Shown: piece by piece, positions 32,275 through 45,600 of the stretch
Layout of the letters: every line of letters begins with the position of its first letter
Position numbering within the stretch: position 1 is the first letter of the stretch
Assembly: GCF_037975245.1 (NCBI RefSeq)
Contig: NC_092579.1
Location: forward strand, 12,942,678-13,006,677
From: Apostichopus japonicus
Lineage: Eukaryota; Echinodermata; Holothuroidea; Aspidochirotida; Stichopodidae
Length of the DNA stretch: 64,000 nt
Direction: 5' to 3'
Position numbers and translations under genes: made by a program
The notes under the pieces: generated by a model
Told to the model about the DNA's origin: nothing
Databases searched by the model: none
The model's input: the letters and a program-made list of their open reading frames with translations, nothing else

Positions 32275-33391
32275 ACTAGAGGGGTATTAAACGTTTGTCC
32301 GGCTATAGCACCTATTTTGTTTGCAACTTAGTGGTTCTATTTTTTATAAATCCTTGGCTTAATGCTTTTCGCATATCTTCAGTGCATACCATATAAGCGT
32401 ATAGTTAGGACGGTACTTCTGATAGAAATGACACTGTTCTGGGCTGGCAATGCAGGACCGCCAGGGGGTGAATCCTGTTTGGGGTCCTGGGCGAACCCTG
32501 GCTGGGGTCCAGGAGGCAAAGACCCCGAACTGGTTACATTGTTCTCAGTTATTTCTTGCAAAGATTTTCAAGCGGTACAAATATACGTCAGCAAAGATGA
32601 ATTACTCTAAAATTTCTTTCTTTCAACAAATTACCGCGGAGGGGAAAGTTCGCTCCCGTGCCCTTTCGTCGGGTCCTATACGCTCCGGCATACTGACTCA
32701 TTATCCGATCTTAAGGTGTTGTAAATGCTATTCTTATAGTTTGCTAGTTCTATAGTACAATATAAAACACATATAGATATACGGTGTTCCTTTGTTCCCT
32801 TTACGTGTCTAGAACTAAGGTGAACAAATATACTAAACAGTTTCAATTTCAAGTTTCTTTTCAACTTACCTCTGATATGGTATAATTTTACTGGTATACT
32901 TGAATCCAATGTTCTTACATGATCACCTTTGATACATGATGCATGATGGATCAGCCTGAAACAATGCTCCAATTAAAATCACATTTGTTCGGTGCCGAAG
33001 GAACTTCAACAATAAAATGTTGTACTTTGTACTAGCCTGTGAAGGTTGTTTGCTGCAAATTTTATTATTGTGAAATATCCAAGTTGTTATCTCTAGCATA
33101 AGTGTTAGCGCAGTGGATAATAAACACGACGATGTCAGCTGGTGTGCAAAACGAAAGAAACGTGATTGTTTACTTACAGCTCCACGGAGTTAGTAACCTC
33201 CACAGGAATATGTTTACAGCTTTAAAATTACACAGTCTTTACCACACTGGAAGACAACAAATATGTACAAAGGCAGCAGACAAATCGAAATTGAAAGCCA
33301 TCTTTAAATGTCCACAAATATATCTTTCCCCTTTACTTGAACTTCCGCACAGTCTGCCATTTTGCATAGTTCAAATTAGAAGAAAGAACAT
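32275..33391. other. Non-coding apart from one candidate exon
   Basis: Apart from the possible minus-strand exon at 32870-32955, no gene or repeat is recognised. Confidence 0.4.
32870..32955 (-). CDS. Candidate orphan exon
   Basis: 86 bases between acceptor ATTGTTTCAG (CAG 32958-32956) and donor GTAAGTT (32869-32863). Only one frame is open; it encodes LIHHASCIKGDHVRTLDSSI plus PVKLYHIR and ends in phase 1. The KLYH word also occurs in the signal-peptide exon at 27732-27897, and the phase would allow joining to the exon at 25123. Neither point is strong. Function unknown. Confidence 0.3.
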
Positions 33392-33966
33392 GTAACCACG
33401 TGCACGAGTACTTAGTCGTGTACTAACACTAGTAGCCTATATGTTCCAACTAGGAATATAACCACCTGCAAGAGTACTTAGTCGTGTACTAACAATGGTA
33501 GCCTATATTCGCATACTAGGAGTATAAACACATGCACGATTATATAGTCGTGAACTAACACTAGTAGCATATATGTTCATAATAGGAGTATAACCACGTG
33601 CACGAGTAGGCCTAATTAGTCGTGTACTAACACTAGTAGCCTATATTCTCACTAGGAGTATAACCACGTGCACGATTATTTAGTCGTGTAGTAACACTAG
33701 TAGCTGTTTTCATAATAGGAGTATAACCACGTGCACGAGTACTTATAGTCGTGTACAGTAACACGGTAGGCATTTTCATACTAGTAGTATAACCACTTGC
33801 ACGATTATTCAGTCGTGTACACTAACACTAGTAGGCCTAGCGTATATTTTCATACTAGGAGTATAACCACGATTATTTAGTCGTGTACTAACACTAGTAG
33901 CCTATATTTTCATACTAGGAGTATAACCACGTGCACGAGTACTTAGTCGTGTACTAACACTAGTAT
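33392..33966 (+). repeat. Tandem array of ~65-bp units carrying CACGTG
   Basis: Nine units of about 65-70 bases: ATAACCACGTGCACGAGTAC, TTAGTCGTGTACTAACACTA, GTAGCCTATATTTTCATACTA. Most contain the E-box palindrome CACGTG and an imperfect dyad GTGCACGA...TCGTGTAC. Confidence 0.9.
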
Positions 33967-34918
33967 AGCGTATGATATCTATTCAAGCTTTCCAAAATGA
34001 GTACTCGAGTATGAGTACGGAACCAACATACAAGTCTATCATAAACAGAAATACAACCTGATCATAATTTATGCTCCTCGATATGACTTTCAATATTATA
34101 CATATTAGTTTTTTTTTTTTTGTGAAGGTGATAAGGGAACAGGCGCGATGCTGTCGACAACATAAAAGTCATGTTTTATGTAGGCCCTATAGGTTGTAAG
34201 TGCAGTTACGTATACTCTCAACGCCGCAACAAAAATTAAAAAAATTAAATGTTGTTAATGCTTTTGAGGCAAGGCCTTCTGTTGCTGTGGTCGCATTATT
34301 CAAAATAGTGTTGTTCGCATGTTCTTCTCAATAAACAATATAAAATAGTGCATTAAATAGCAGGAAGTTCGAGGTACATTAACCTCTTGATCAAACTTAA
34401 CCAACCGTGATACGAATGTTGGTTCCTCATTAAATTCAACATACTATTGAACAATCCTTATACAATTGAAAAGAGGAATAACCTTAATGTTTATCCCCTC
34501 ATGATTATATTGGAGTATTAATGAGAAGGTATGGTTCATTGTTTACACTGATAAAGGTTTCTCCCTATACGCTGATATACGAGTATCATCCACTGATATG
34601 AAAGGTGAGTGATCTTACCAGAAATGATAAACACGTCATTATACATATAGAAGCTATAACGAGATAAGCGACCTGTAATCTACAAGCTGCTTGGCGGCGC
34701 ATGTGTCTACATAGTTGATGATTATCTGTTTCTTTTCAAACGCGTATGTTTTAACAAATCATGTCTTATAGTATATCACTCCCGAGTAATGAACTTATAG
34801 ATAACAACACTACGCAAGAACTTTTGGGAACTCAGCTATAGTTGGCATTATTTATTCGCAATGGTTTAAGTGGTTTAACTGAGTTCTTTATTAGAATTCA
34901 TCAATTTTAATCTTTCGA
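33967..34918. other. Non-coding apart from one candidate exon
   Basis: No gene recognised. A possible minus-strand exon at 34619-34672 is listed separately. Confidence 0.4.
34619..34672 (-). CDS. Candidate hydrophobic mini-exon
   Basis: 54 bases between GATTACAG (CAG 34675-34673) and GTAAGATC (34618-34611). One open frame reads VAYLVIASICIMTCLSFL, a plausible membrane segment. A second frame (phase 1-1) is also open, so the call is weak. Confidence 0.2.
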
Positions 34919-35414
34919 GCCATATTACGCAAGAGCATCCTGTAACTGCCGCTGTAACCATTGTGTCCGCACCTGTGGAATTTTAGCACCAGAACAAAAT
35001 CGTGAAGTTTCTCGTGGTTCAGAGTCTCTGCTTCCAGTGACTCTGTCCTGGCCTAATTCTTCCGTGCCGCCATCTTCTACAGGCTTTGCCATCAAGTATC
35101 CCGTCTTCCCCAGTTATTTTCGGGAAGTTTCTCAGACTGTTTCTGTTCCATTCTTTGACGGAATTTTCCACCAATTTTCATAGTTAAACCTGCCGCCTAC
35201 TTTCACCGGCGTTCCTGTATTTTCGGATCGTGTGGTTATATTGGAAGTTAGAAGATGGCGGCACAGAAGAATTAGGCCAGGACAGAGTCACTGGAAGCAG
35301 AGACTCTGAACCACGAGACACTTCACGGTTTTGTTTGATGCTAAAATTCCACAGGTGTGGATACAATGGTTATGGGCGGCAGGTGCAAGATATACTCTTG
35401 CATGATAATATGGC
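34919..35414. repeat. Foldback structure with ~160-bp arms
   Basis: 34919-35078 and 35251-35414 are inverted copies with high similarity (GAATTAGGCCAGGACAGAGT, GGAAGCAGAGACTCTGAACC and AATTCCACAGGTGTGG in the right arm). The spacer is about 170 bases. The right arm is preceded by a 26-base word (35225-35250) that recurs exactly at 35499-35524. Confidence 0.85.
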
Positions 35415-35524
35415 CTTTTTTTCAGGTAATCATATTTACAGGTGATTATAATTTATTATTTTATGAAGTCCTTAATGACCCTGAATAGTGACAATTGTGG
35501 ATCGTGTGGTTATATTGGAAGTTA

Positions 35525-37904
35525 AATACCTCAACACTCATATACCTTCTGATATGATATAAAATATTGAAATATTGAAATATTGAAACCCTCTGTTCTT
35601 AACTTATAAACATGATTAATGTTGGCTATTTATCCCCAACTTTCCATAACTTTATCCATACTTTGCATGAAATTCTAAATTTTCATATTCTCAAGTATTT
35701 TTCTAAACATATATACATAATAATAAATTTGTTTGATTTGAAAAATTATTTTAACGAACAAAGTAGGCCTAAGCGACCGCTCAATATGTAAAGATGGGTT
35801 TGATTTTTGTCAATTTTAGTGCCATAACATCGTTACGGTGCGCATATGGCGGACACCAGTACCGTCACTCAGTAGTTCAAAGATTGCTAGAGGGGGCCCC
35901 CACCACCAAGCTGGCCAAGGCCTCCCACAAGCTTAATCCGGCCCTGCTTACCTCCCACCCCCCCCTTCCCCAACAAATCGCTGTCATACAAAGTATCGGA
36001 TGCGAGTACTCAGATCTGCCATAGTCCAACATACCGACAATGACAGCATAATTATATAAGCTGTGAAAGCCAGAAGCCTATCGTTTTACTGTGCTATGAC
36101 TTTTCTTTCATATATTCAAAATGAACATATACACAGTATCTACACTGAAACGAATAAAATCCGGTATCACAAGAACTTCAATATCGACAGAATTGAAGAA
36201 CCCACCATCCTCTCTAACAGGAAATAAACATTAATTGCGATAAAATAACGAAATATATTAAAAACCGAGCAAATGTGACTCGACTATGTTATATTTCTGT
36301 ATTTAGACTTGCACAAGTCTTCATTATCATGTGGTGTCAAGTAACGTTAAAACAAATCTCCCAAATGGAATAAGATAATGATATAATGTTCATCACAGTC
36401 ATCCATACCACATACGACGATGCTTGGATTTCTGGGTCTCCTTTAAGATGGATTTGTATTATCAAATTGGAGTAATTGATTCAAATTGCTTAGCTATAGG
36501 TCCCCCATATATATTAGCTCGATGCTTCACACCGATCTGCATAGTATATGTATTATCCAAACACAGTTGGAGGGTATCATCGGAGCAACCCGATTCATTG
36601 TTGCCTACTGAAGCAATTTAAAATACCGGCTTTCAGTAGTGACTATTGTACAATATATTAGCTTTCTATCTGGCAGATTGATCGCTTTTCAGTTATCATT
36701 CTCTTGTCTTTAAAGGCATTCAAGGCTCGCCCCAAACCGCGTGCCGCCCTCTGAGAAAAGTTAACTTTCCGTTGCTTGCAAGTGAAGTTTTCTTATTGTC
36801 GCTACAAAATGCAGACAGTAATGAAACGTGATACCTTGTTATCTTTTATCTGGACCTGAGATCAGGGAGTTCCATAACAACTCCCTGCTGAGATGTCCAT
36901 CGCTGCTATGTACACTGTGTTGTGGGTTTTGACCGTAGTTGCATGTATTGACTGTACACTAGTGTCTAATTACCGACGGTAGCAAGCTGTGTGTGTATTT
37001 TCTGGGATCGATGGTGGTGTCTAACACTTCTGTTACACCTCATTCGAAACTAGGTCAGATTACCGGCATCGGCCGTTTCATTGTGCGCGAGTCTTCACTC
37101 CCTTTAATGGATGATTTTAAGCAGAATTTTAGCTTGATATGTCAATGTCCGAGAGGAAAGAAAATATTCCAAGAAAAAGATATTTACATTCGAAATACAC
37201 TAAATCTCTAGAATGTTCCTTTAAGATTAAAATTGATGACCATAATTAAATCATCTGAGCAGGTTTAGATGAACGTGCTAATCTATTGTTTTGTGAATTG
37301 TAATTTAAACTAAACAAAATATCTTATTTCAAAATTCACATGAGCAACGGAGCACCCTTTGAATGACAGTCAACGCCATATGCAAAAAATTATGTAATAC
37401 ATCGCGAACATGACACAACAAGTCTTTTGTTTCCCTAATGAGGTGTGGCACCCTGACCTATATTGCATGTGTGTTAGACTAAGCACAGAAGAACAACATG
37501 TACTGCTAACAGTGTTGAATAACAAATCATTGCTAATTCGGTGCCTAAAGTCACATTTTAAAGCTTGTTCATAATCATACGCATGTGCCTGGTATTGATT
37601 GTGCAGTTGTATCGTATGATATTGAAGTACGCGTGGTCATTGCACTCATTTCGCACTCTCATGAAGTATGGTATATACTACAGTGTGCAAATGACTTTGG
37701 TAAAGCATGTCATCATTATGTGCACATATCGTAAGAAATATTGGTATATGAATGATGAGTGAAATGTTACAAAAGCATAATATTTGCTCTTGTATCAGAG
37801 TCGGAGATCTCGCCATTTCCATGCATTGAAGTATGATCTGCAATCTTATCAGCGCATATGAACTATTACTATACTCAAGTGTAAAGTGTTTCTTGATGTA
37901 TTCT
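35525..37904. other. Non-coding
   Basis: No gene recognised. A C-rich patch with TTAATCCGGCCCTG (about 35930-35946) looks like a hAT-type end without a partner. A hairpin with a 9-base stem (CAGGGAGTT/AACTCCCTG) lies at about 36863-36887. Confidence 0.4.
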
Positions 37905-38275
37905 TCGTCTTCTTTTTATTTTCCTTTTCTGTTTCTTTATCTTTTATTATTTGTTTTTCTCTTTCCTGTTTTCCTTTTCCTTTTCTTGTTCTTTCTCTTT
38001 TCCTTTTTCTGTTTTCGTGTTCTCCCTCTTTTTCCTAATTCCCTTTTTACAGCTATTTTTTCTATCCCTTTATCTTTATCTTTTTCTCTCTTGTTTTGTT
38101 TTCCCTTTTCTATTTTTGTTCTTTTCTTTTTCCTTTCTTGTTCTTGTTCTTTCTTTTTTCCTTTTTTTTTGTTTTTTTGTTGTCTTATCCTTCTTTTCAA
38201 TTTTTCTTTGCGTTTTCGTTTTCTTTTCTTTTTGCTTCTCTCTTTTGACAATGATTTACTTTGTTATCTCCTTTT
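37905..38275. repeat. Polypyrimidine tract 1
   Basis: About 370 bases on the + strand with almost only T and C (TTTTC, CTTTT words). It yields meaningless Phe/Ser/Leu-rich or, on the other strand, Lys/Arg-rich frames. Mirror-repeat potential could allow triplex DNA. Confidence 0.9.
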
Positions 38276-38329
38276 TTATGGCATATAACTGTCTCCTACA
38301 GGGTAAATTAATCTTACATGAGCTACTTT

Positions 38330-38770
38330 ACCTTCAACAAAGTATAAATGGATTTATACAGCTTTCCTTGAACAAAACATGGCGATGCTTTCCTTTTTCC
38401 AATCGAAAATAAACGAGGTGCTTCCCTTGATCAGATGCAGCAATTCTCCTAATCACACAAGAAATATTAAATGGAATAAAATAGCTTCCTTTCCCTGAAC
38501 AAAGTACGACGATGCTTTTCGTTTTTCCAATCGAAAATAAGCACAGTGCATTTATACAACTTTCCTCCATAAGATGCAGCATTTCTCCTGATCAGACACG
38601 AAATATAAAATGGAATTAAATAGCTTCCTTTCCTTGGACGAAATATAACGATGCTTTTACTTTTTCCAATCGAAAATAACCGAAGTGGATTTTTACATCC
38701 TCTCCTGATTGAAACAACTGACATCCTTGCAAGATGTATTTCCTATCATTCGAAAATATAAAATGGACAT
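38330..38770. repeat. Diverged edge monomers of the 140-bp satellite
   Basis: Three degenerate units recognisable by CCAATCGAAAATAA, AGATGCAGCA, CACGAAATATAAAATGGA and GCTTCCTTTCCTTG, separated from the main array by polypyrimidine tract 2. Confidence 0.8.
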
Positions 38771-38784
38771 GTTTAGCTTTCTAT

Positions 38785-39608
38785 TAGTTCTTGTTATCTT
38801 TTTCTACTCTTTTCTCCTTTTTCTTTTCTTTTTCTTTTTCATCTCACTTGTTCTTTTCTTTTCAAGTTTCCTTCTTCTTTTCATTTTTTTTCCTTTCTTT
38901 CGTTTTCATTTCCTTTTTATCTTATTTTCTTTCTTTTTTTCCCGTTTCCACTCGTTTTTCATTTTTTCTGTCTTTCCTTCAATCTCTCTGTTTCTATTTT
39001 TTCTCTCTCTTTACTTATTCTTTCCTTATCTCTTTTTCTTTTCCATTATATCTTTTGCTTTGTCTCTTACTTTTTCTACTTATCTTCTGTTTCCTCGTCT
39101 TTTTCTCTGTTTTTTTTCTAACCCTTTTAGTTACTCCTTTTTTGTCGTTCTGGCTTTATAATTTTTTTTCTTTTAATTTCCTTTTTCTTTTTCGTTATTC
39201 GTTCCTGTCTTTGGCTATCTTTTTTCTCTTTTCGTATTTCTTTCTTTCTTTTTTTTTCCATTTTTTCTCTTTTCATTGTTTCTTTTTTACTTTTTTACCT
39301 TTCTGTTTTTTTTTTCTTTTTCTCTTCTTTGCTCTTTTTTCCTTTTTTTTTCTTTATCATTTTCTTTTTCCTTTTCTCTTCTTTCTTTCTCCTTTTTCCT
39401 ATTTTTTTCTTTTTTTTTCTCTTGTTTTTATTTTTTTTCTTGTTTACTTTTTCTTTGTTCTGTGTTTTGTGTTTTTTTTTCTTTGTTTTTTTTCTTTATT
39501 TTTGTTTATTTTTTTTTCTTTTTCTTCTTTCTTTTTTACATCGTTTTGTTTATTTTCTTTTTTGTTCTTTGCTCTTTTTTCATTTCGCTATTTTTGTTTT
39601 TTTTTAAA
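38785..39608. repeat. Polypyrimidine tract 2
   Basis: About 820 bases of T and C on the + strand with very few purines, bounded on both sides by satellite monomers. The long Phe/Leu/Ser-rich frames through it are compositional artefacts. Confidence 0.9.
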
Positions 39609-42600
39609 TATAAAATGGATTTAAATAGCAGTTTCCTTTCCTTGAACAAATATGACGATTCCTTCTTCCAATCGAAAATAAAGGAAGTGGATTTCTACAG
39701 CTTCCCTTTATCAGATGCAGCATTTTTCCTGATTCCACACGAAATATAAAATGGATTTAAATAGCAGCTTACTTTCCTTGAAGGAGATATGGCGATGTTT
39801 TTCCTTTATACATTCGAAAATAGACGAACTCGATTTCTATAACTTTCCTTCATCAGATACAGCATTTCTCCTGATTCCACACGAAATATAAAATGGATTT
39901 AAATAGCAGCTTCCTTTCCTTGAAGGAGATATGGCGTTGCTTTTCCCTTTTCTAATCGAAAGTAGACGCACTCGATTTCTACAACTTCCGTTCATCATAT
40001 GCCGCATTTTTCCTGATTCCACACGAATTATAAAATTGATTTAAAGAGCAGCTTCCTTTCCTTGAAGGAGATATGGCGATCCTTTTCATTTTTCCAATCC
40101 AAAATAGACGAACTCGATTTCTACAACTTCCTTTCATCAGATGCAGCATTTTTCTTGATTTAAATAGAAGCTTCCTTTCCTTGAAGGAGATATGGAGATG
40201 TTTTTCCTTTTTCCAATCGAAAATAGACGAACTCGATTTCTACAACTTCTTTCATCAGATGCAGCATTTTGCAAAATGGATTTAAAGAGCAGCTTCCTTT
40301 CCTTGAAGGAGATATGGCGATGCTTTTCCTTTTTACAATCGAAAATAGACGCACTCGATTTCTACAACTTCCTTTCATCAGATGCAGCATTTTTCAAAAG
40401 GGATTTAAAGAGCAGCTTCCTTTCCTTGAAGGAGATATGGCGATGCTTTTCCTTTTTCCAATCGAAAATAGACGAAGTGGATTTCTATAACTTTCCTTCA
40501 TCAGATGCAGCATTTCTCCTGATTCCACACGAAATATGAAATGGGTGTAAATAGCAGCTTCGTTTCCTTGAAGGAGATATGGCGTTGCTTTTCCTTTTTC
40601 TAATCGAAAATAGACGCACTTGATTTCTACAACTTCCTTTCATCATATGCCGCATTTTTCCTGATTCCACACGAATTATAAAATGGATTTAAAGAGCAGC
40701 TTCCTTTCCTTGAAGGAGATATCGCGATCCTTTTCATTTTTCCAATACAAAATAGACGAACTCGATTTCTACAACTTCCTTTCATCAGATGCAGCATTTT
40801 TCTTGATTTAAATAGAAGCTTCCTTTCCTTGAAGGAGATATGGAGATGCTTTTCCTTTTTCCAATCGAAAATAGACGGACTCGATTTCTACAACTTCACT
40901 TCATCAGATGCAGTATTTCTCCTGATTTAACACGAATATAAAATGAATTTAAATAGCAGCTTCCTTTCCTTGAACAAAATATGACGATTACTTCTTCCAA
41001 TCGAAAATAAACGAAGTGGATTTCTACACTTTCCTTCCATCAGATGCAGCATTCTTCCTGATTCCACACGAAATATAAAATGGATTTAAATAGCAGCTTC
41101 CTTTCCTTGAACACGATATGACGATTTCTTTTTCCAATCGAAAATAAAGGAAGTGGGTTTCTACAGCTTCCCTTCATCATATGCAGCATTTTTCCTGATT
41201 CCACACGAAAAATAGAATGGATTTAAATAGCAGCTTCCTTTCCTTGAAGGAGATATGGCGATGCTTTTCCTTTTACCAATCGGAAATAGACGAACTAGAT
41301 TTCTACAACTTCCTTTGATCAGATGCAACATTTCTCCTGATTCCACACGAAATATAAAATGGATTTAAATAGCAGCTTCCTTTCCTTGAACAAAACATGA
41401 CGATTACTTTTTCCAATCGAAAATAAACGAAGTGGATTTCTACACTTTCCTTCCATCAGATGCAGCATTTTTCCTGATTCCACACGAAATATAAAATGGA
41501 TTTAAATAGCAGCTTCCTTTCCTTGAACACGATATGACGATTTCTTTTTCCAATCGAAAATAAAGGAAGTGGATTTCTACAGCTTCCCTTCATCATATGC
41601 AGCATTTTTCCTGATTCCACACGAAAAATAGAATGGATTTAAAGAGCAGCTTCCTTTCCTTGAAGGAGATATGGCGATGCTTTTCCTTTTACCAATCGGA
41701 AAGAGACGAACTCGATTTCTACAACTTCCTTTTATCAGATGCAGCATTTCTCCTCATTCCACGCGAAATATAAAATGGATTTAAATAGCAGCTTCCTTTC
41801 TTTGAAGGAGATATGGCGATGCTTTTCCTTTTACCAATCGGAAAGAGACGAACTCGATTTCTACAACTTCCTTTTATCAGATGCAGCATTTCTCCTCATT
41901 CCACGCGAAATATAAAATGGATTTAAATAGCAGCTTCCTTTCCTTGAAGGAGATATGGCGATGCTTTTCCTTTTACCAATCGGAAAGAGACGAACTTGAT
42001 TTCTACAACTTCCTTTTATCAGATGTAGCATTTTTCCTGATTCCACACGAAATATAAAATGGATTTAAAGAGCACCTTCCTTTCCTTGAAAAAAATATAA
42101 CGATTCCTTCTTCCAATCGAAAATAAAGGAAGTGGATTTCTACAGCTTCCCTTCATCATATGCAGCATTTTTCCTGATTCCACACGAAAAATAGAATGGA
42201 TTTAAAGAGCAGCTTCCTTTCCTTGAAGGAGATATGGCGATGCGTTTCCTTTTTCCAATCGAAAATAGACGAACTCGATTTCTACAACTTCCTTTTATCA
42301 GATGCAGCATTTCTCCTGATTCCACACGAAATATAAAATGGATTTAAATAGCAGCTTCCTTTCCTTGAAAGAGATATGGCGATGCTTTTCCTTTTACCAA
42401 TCGGAAATAGACGAACTTGATTTCTACAACTTCCTTTGATCAGATGCAACATTTCTCCTGATTCCACACGAAATATAAAATGGATTTAAATAGCAGCTTC
42501 CTTTCCTTGAACAAAACATGACGATTACTTTTTCCAATCGAAAATAAACGAAGTGGATTTCTACACTTTCCTTCCATCAGATGCAGCATTTCTTCTGATT

Positions 42601-45600
42601 CCACACGAAATGAAAAATGGATTTAAATATCAGCTTCCTTTCCTTGAACACGATATGACGATTTCTTTTTCCAATCGAAAATAAAGGAAGTGGATTTCTG
42701 CAGCTTCCCTTCATCATATGCAGCATTTTTCCTGATTCCACACGAAAAATAGAATGGATTTAAAGAGCAGCTTCCTTTCCTTGAAAGAGATATGGCGATG
42801 CTTTTCCTTTTACCAATCGGAAATAGACGAACTTGATTTCTACAACTTCCTTTGATCAGATGCAACATTTCTCCTGATTCCACACGAAATATAAAATGGA
42901 TTTAAATAGCAGCTTCCTTTCCTTGAACAAAACATGACGATTACTTTTTCCAATCGAAAATAAACGAAGTGGATTTCTACACTTTCCTTCCATCAGATGC
43001 AGCATTTCTTCTGATTCCACACGAAATGAAAAATGGATTTAAATATCAGCTTCCTTTCCTTGAACACGATATGACGATTTCTTTTTCCAATCGAAAATAA
43101 AGGAAGTGGATTTCTGCAGCTTCCCTTCATCATATGCAGCATTTTTCCTGATTCCACACGAAAAATAGAATGGATTTAAAGAGCAGCTTCCTTTCCTTGA
43201 AGGAGATATGGCGATGCGTTTCCTTTTTCCAATCGAAAATAGAAGAACTCGATTTCTACAACTTCCTTTTATCAGATGCAGCATTTCTCCTCATTCCACG
43301 CGAAATATAAAATGGATTTAAATAGCAGCTTCCTTTCTTTGAAGGAGATATGGCGATGCTTTTCCTTTTACCAATCGGAAAGAGACGAACTCGATTTCTA
43401 CAACTTCCTTTTATCAGATGCAGCATTTCTCCTCATTCCACGCGAAATATAAAATGGATTTAAATAGCAGCTTCCTTTCCTTGAAGGAGATATGGCGATG
43501 CTTTTCCTTTTACCAATCGGAAATAGACGAACTTGATTTCTACAACTTCCTTTTATCAGATGTAGCATTTTTCCTGATTCCACACGAAATATAAAATGGA
43601 TTTAAAGAGCACCTTCCTTTCCTTGAAAAAAATATAACGATTCCTTCTTCCAATCGAAAATAAAGGAAGTGGATTTCTACAGCTTCCCTTCATCATATGC
43701 AGCATTTTTCCTGATTCCACACGAAAAATAGAATGGATTTAAAGAGCAGCTTCCTTTCCTTGAAGGAGATATGGCGATGCGTTTCCTTTTTCCAATCGAA
43801 AATAGACGAACTCGATTTCTACAACTTCCTTTTATCAGATGCAGCATTTCTCCTCATTCCACGCGAAATATAAAATGGATTTAAATAGCAGCTTCCTTTC
43901 CTTGAAGGAGATATGGCGATGCTTTTCCTTTTACCAATCGGAAAGAGACGAACTTGATTTCTACAACTTCCTTTTATCAGATGTAGCATTTTTCCTGATT
44001 CCACACGAAATATAAAATGGATTTAAAGAGCACCTTCCTTTCCTTGAAAAAAATATAACGATTCCTTCTTCCAATCGAAAATAAAGGAAGTGGATTTCTA
44101 CAGCTTCCCTTCATCATATGCAGCATTTTTCCTGATTCCACACGAAAAATAGAATGGATTTAAAGAGCAGCTTCCTTTCCTTGAAGGAGATATGGCGATG
44201 CGTTTCCTTTTTCCAATCGAAAATAGACGAACTCGATTTCTACAACTTCCTTTTATCAGATGCAGCATTTCTCCTCATTCCACACGAAATATAAAATGGA
44301 TTTAAATAGCAGCTTCCTTTCCTTGAAAGAGATATGGCGATGCTTTTCCTTTTACCAATCGGAAATAGACGAACTTGATTTCTACAACTTCCTTTGATCA
44401 GATGCAACATTTCTCCTGATTCCACACGAAATATAAAATGGATTTAAATAGCAGCTTCCTTTCCTTGAACAAAACATGACGATTACTTTTTCCAATCGAA
44501 AATAAACGAAGTGGATTTCTACACTTTCCTTCCATCAGATGCAGCATTTCTTCTGATTCCACACGAAATGAAAAATGGATTTAAATATCAGCTTCCTTTC
44601 CTTGAACACGATATGACGATTTCTTTTTCCAATCGAAAATAAAGGAAGTGGATTTCTGCAGCTTCCCTTCATCATATGCAGCATTTTTCCTGATTCCACA
44701 CGAAAAATAGAATGGATTTAAAGAGCAGCTTCCTTTCCTTGAAGGAGATATGGCGATGCGTTTCCTTTTTCCAATCGAAAATAGAAGAACTCGATTTCTA
44801 CAACTTCCTTTTATCAGATGCAGCATTTCTCCTCATTCCACGCGAAATATAAAATGGATTTAAATAGCAGCTTCCTTTCTTTGAAGGAGATATGGCGATG
44901 CTTTTCCTTTTACCAATCGGAAAGAGACGAACTCGATTTCTACAACTTCCTTTTATCAGATGCAGCATTTCTCCTCATTCCACGCGAAATATAAAATGGA
45001 TTTAAATAGCAGCTTCCTTTCCTTGAAGGAGATATGGCGATGCTTTTCCTTTTACCAATCGGAAATAGACGAACTTGATTTCTACAACTTCCTTTTATCA
45101 GATGTAGCATTTTTCCTGATTCCACACGAAATATAAAATGGATTTAAAGAGCACCTTCCTTTCCTTGAAAAAAATATAACGATTCCTTCTTCCAATCGAA
45201 AATAAAGGAAGTGGATTTCTACAGCTTCCCTTCATCATATGCAGCATTTTTCCTGATTCCACACGAAAAATAGAATGGATTTAAAGAGCAGCTTCCTTTC
45301 CTTGAAGGAGATATGGCGATGCGTTTCCTTTTTCCAATCGAAAATAGACGAACTCGATTTCTACAACTTCCTTTTATCAGATGCAGCATTTCTCCTCATT
45401 CCACGCGAAATATAAAATGGATTTAAATAGCAGCTTCCTTTCCTTGAAGGAGATATGGCGATGCTTTTCCTTTTACCAATCGGAAATAGACGAACTTGAT
45501 TTCTACAACTTCCTTTGATCAAATGCAACATTTCTCCTGATTCCACACGAAATATAAAATGGATTTAAATAGCAGCTTCCTTTCCTTGAAGGAGATATGG

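Noticed and set aside
33392-33966. CRISPR-like array
   Set aside because: Units are contiguous head-to-tail repeats without unique spacers, in animal DNA.
38785-39749. Frames of 150-277 residues rich in Phe, Ser and Leu
   Set aside because: They run through a polypyrimidine tract; the composition is forced by T/C-only DNA and several overlapping frames are open at once.
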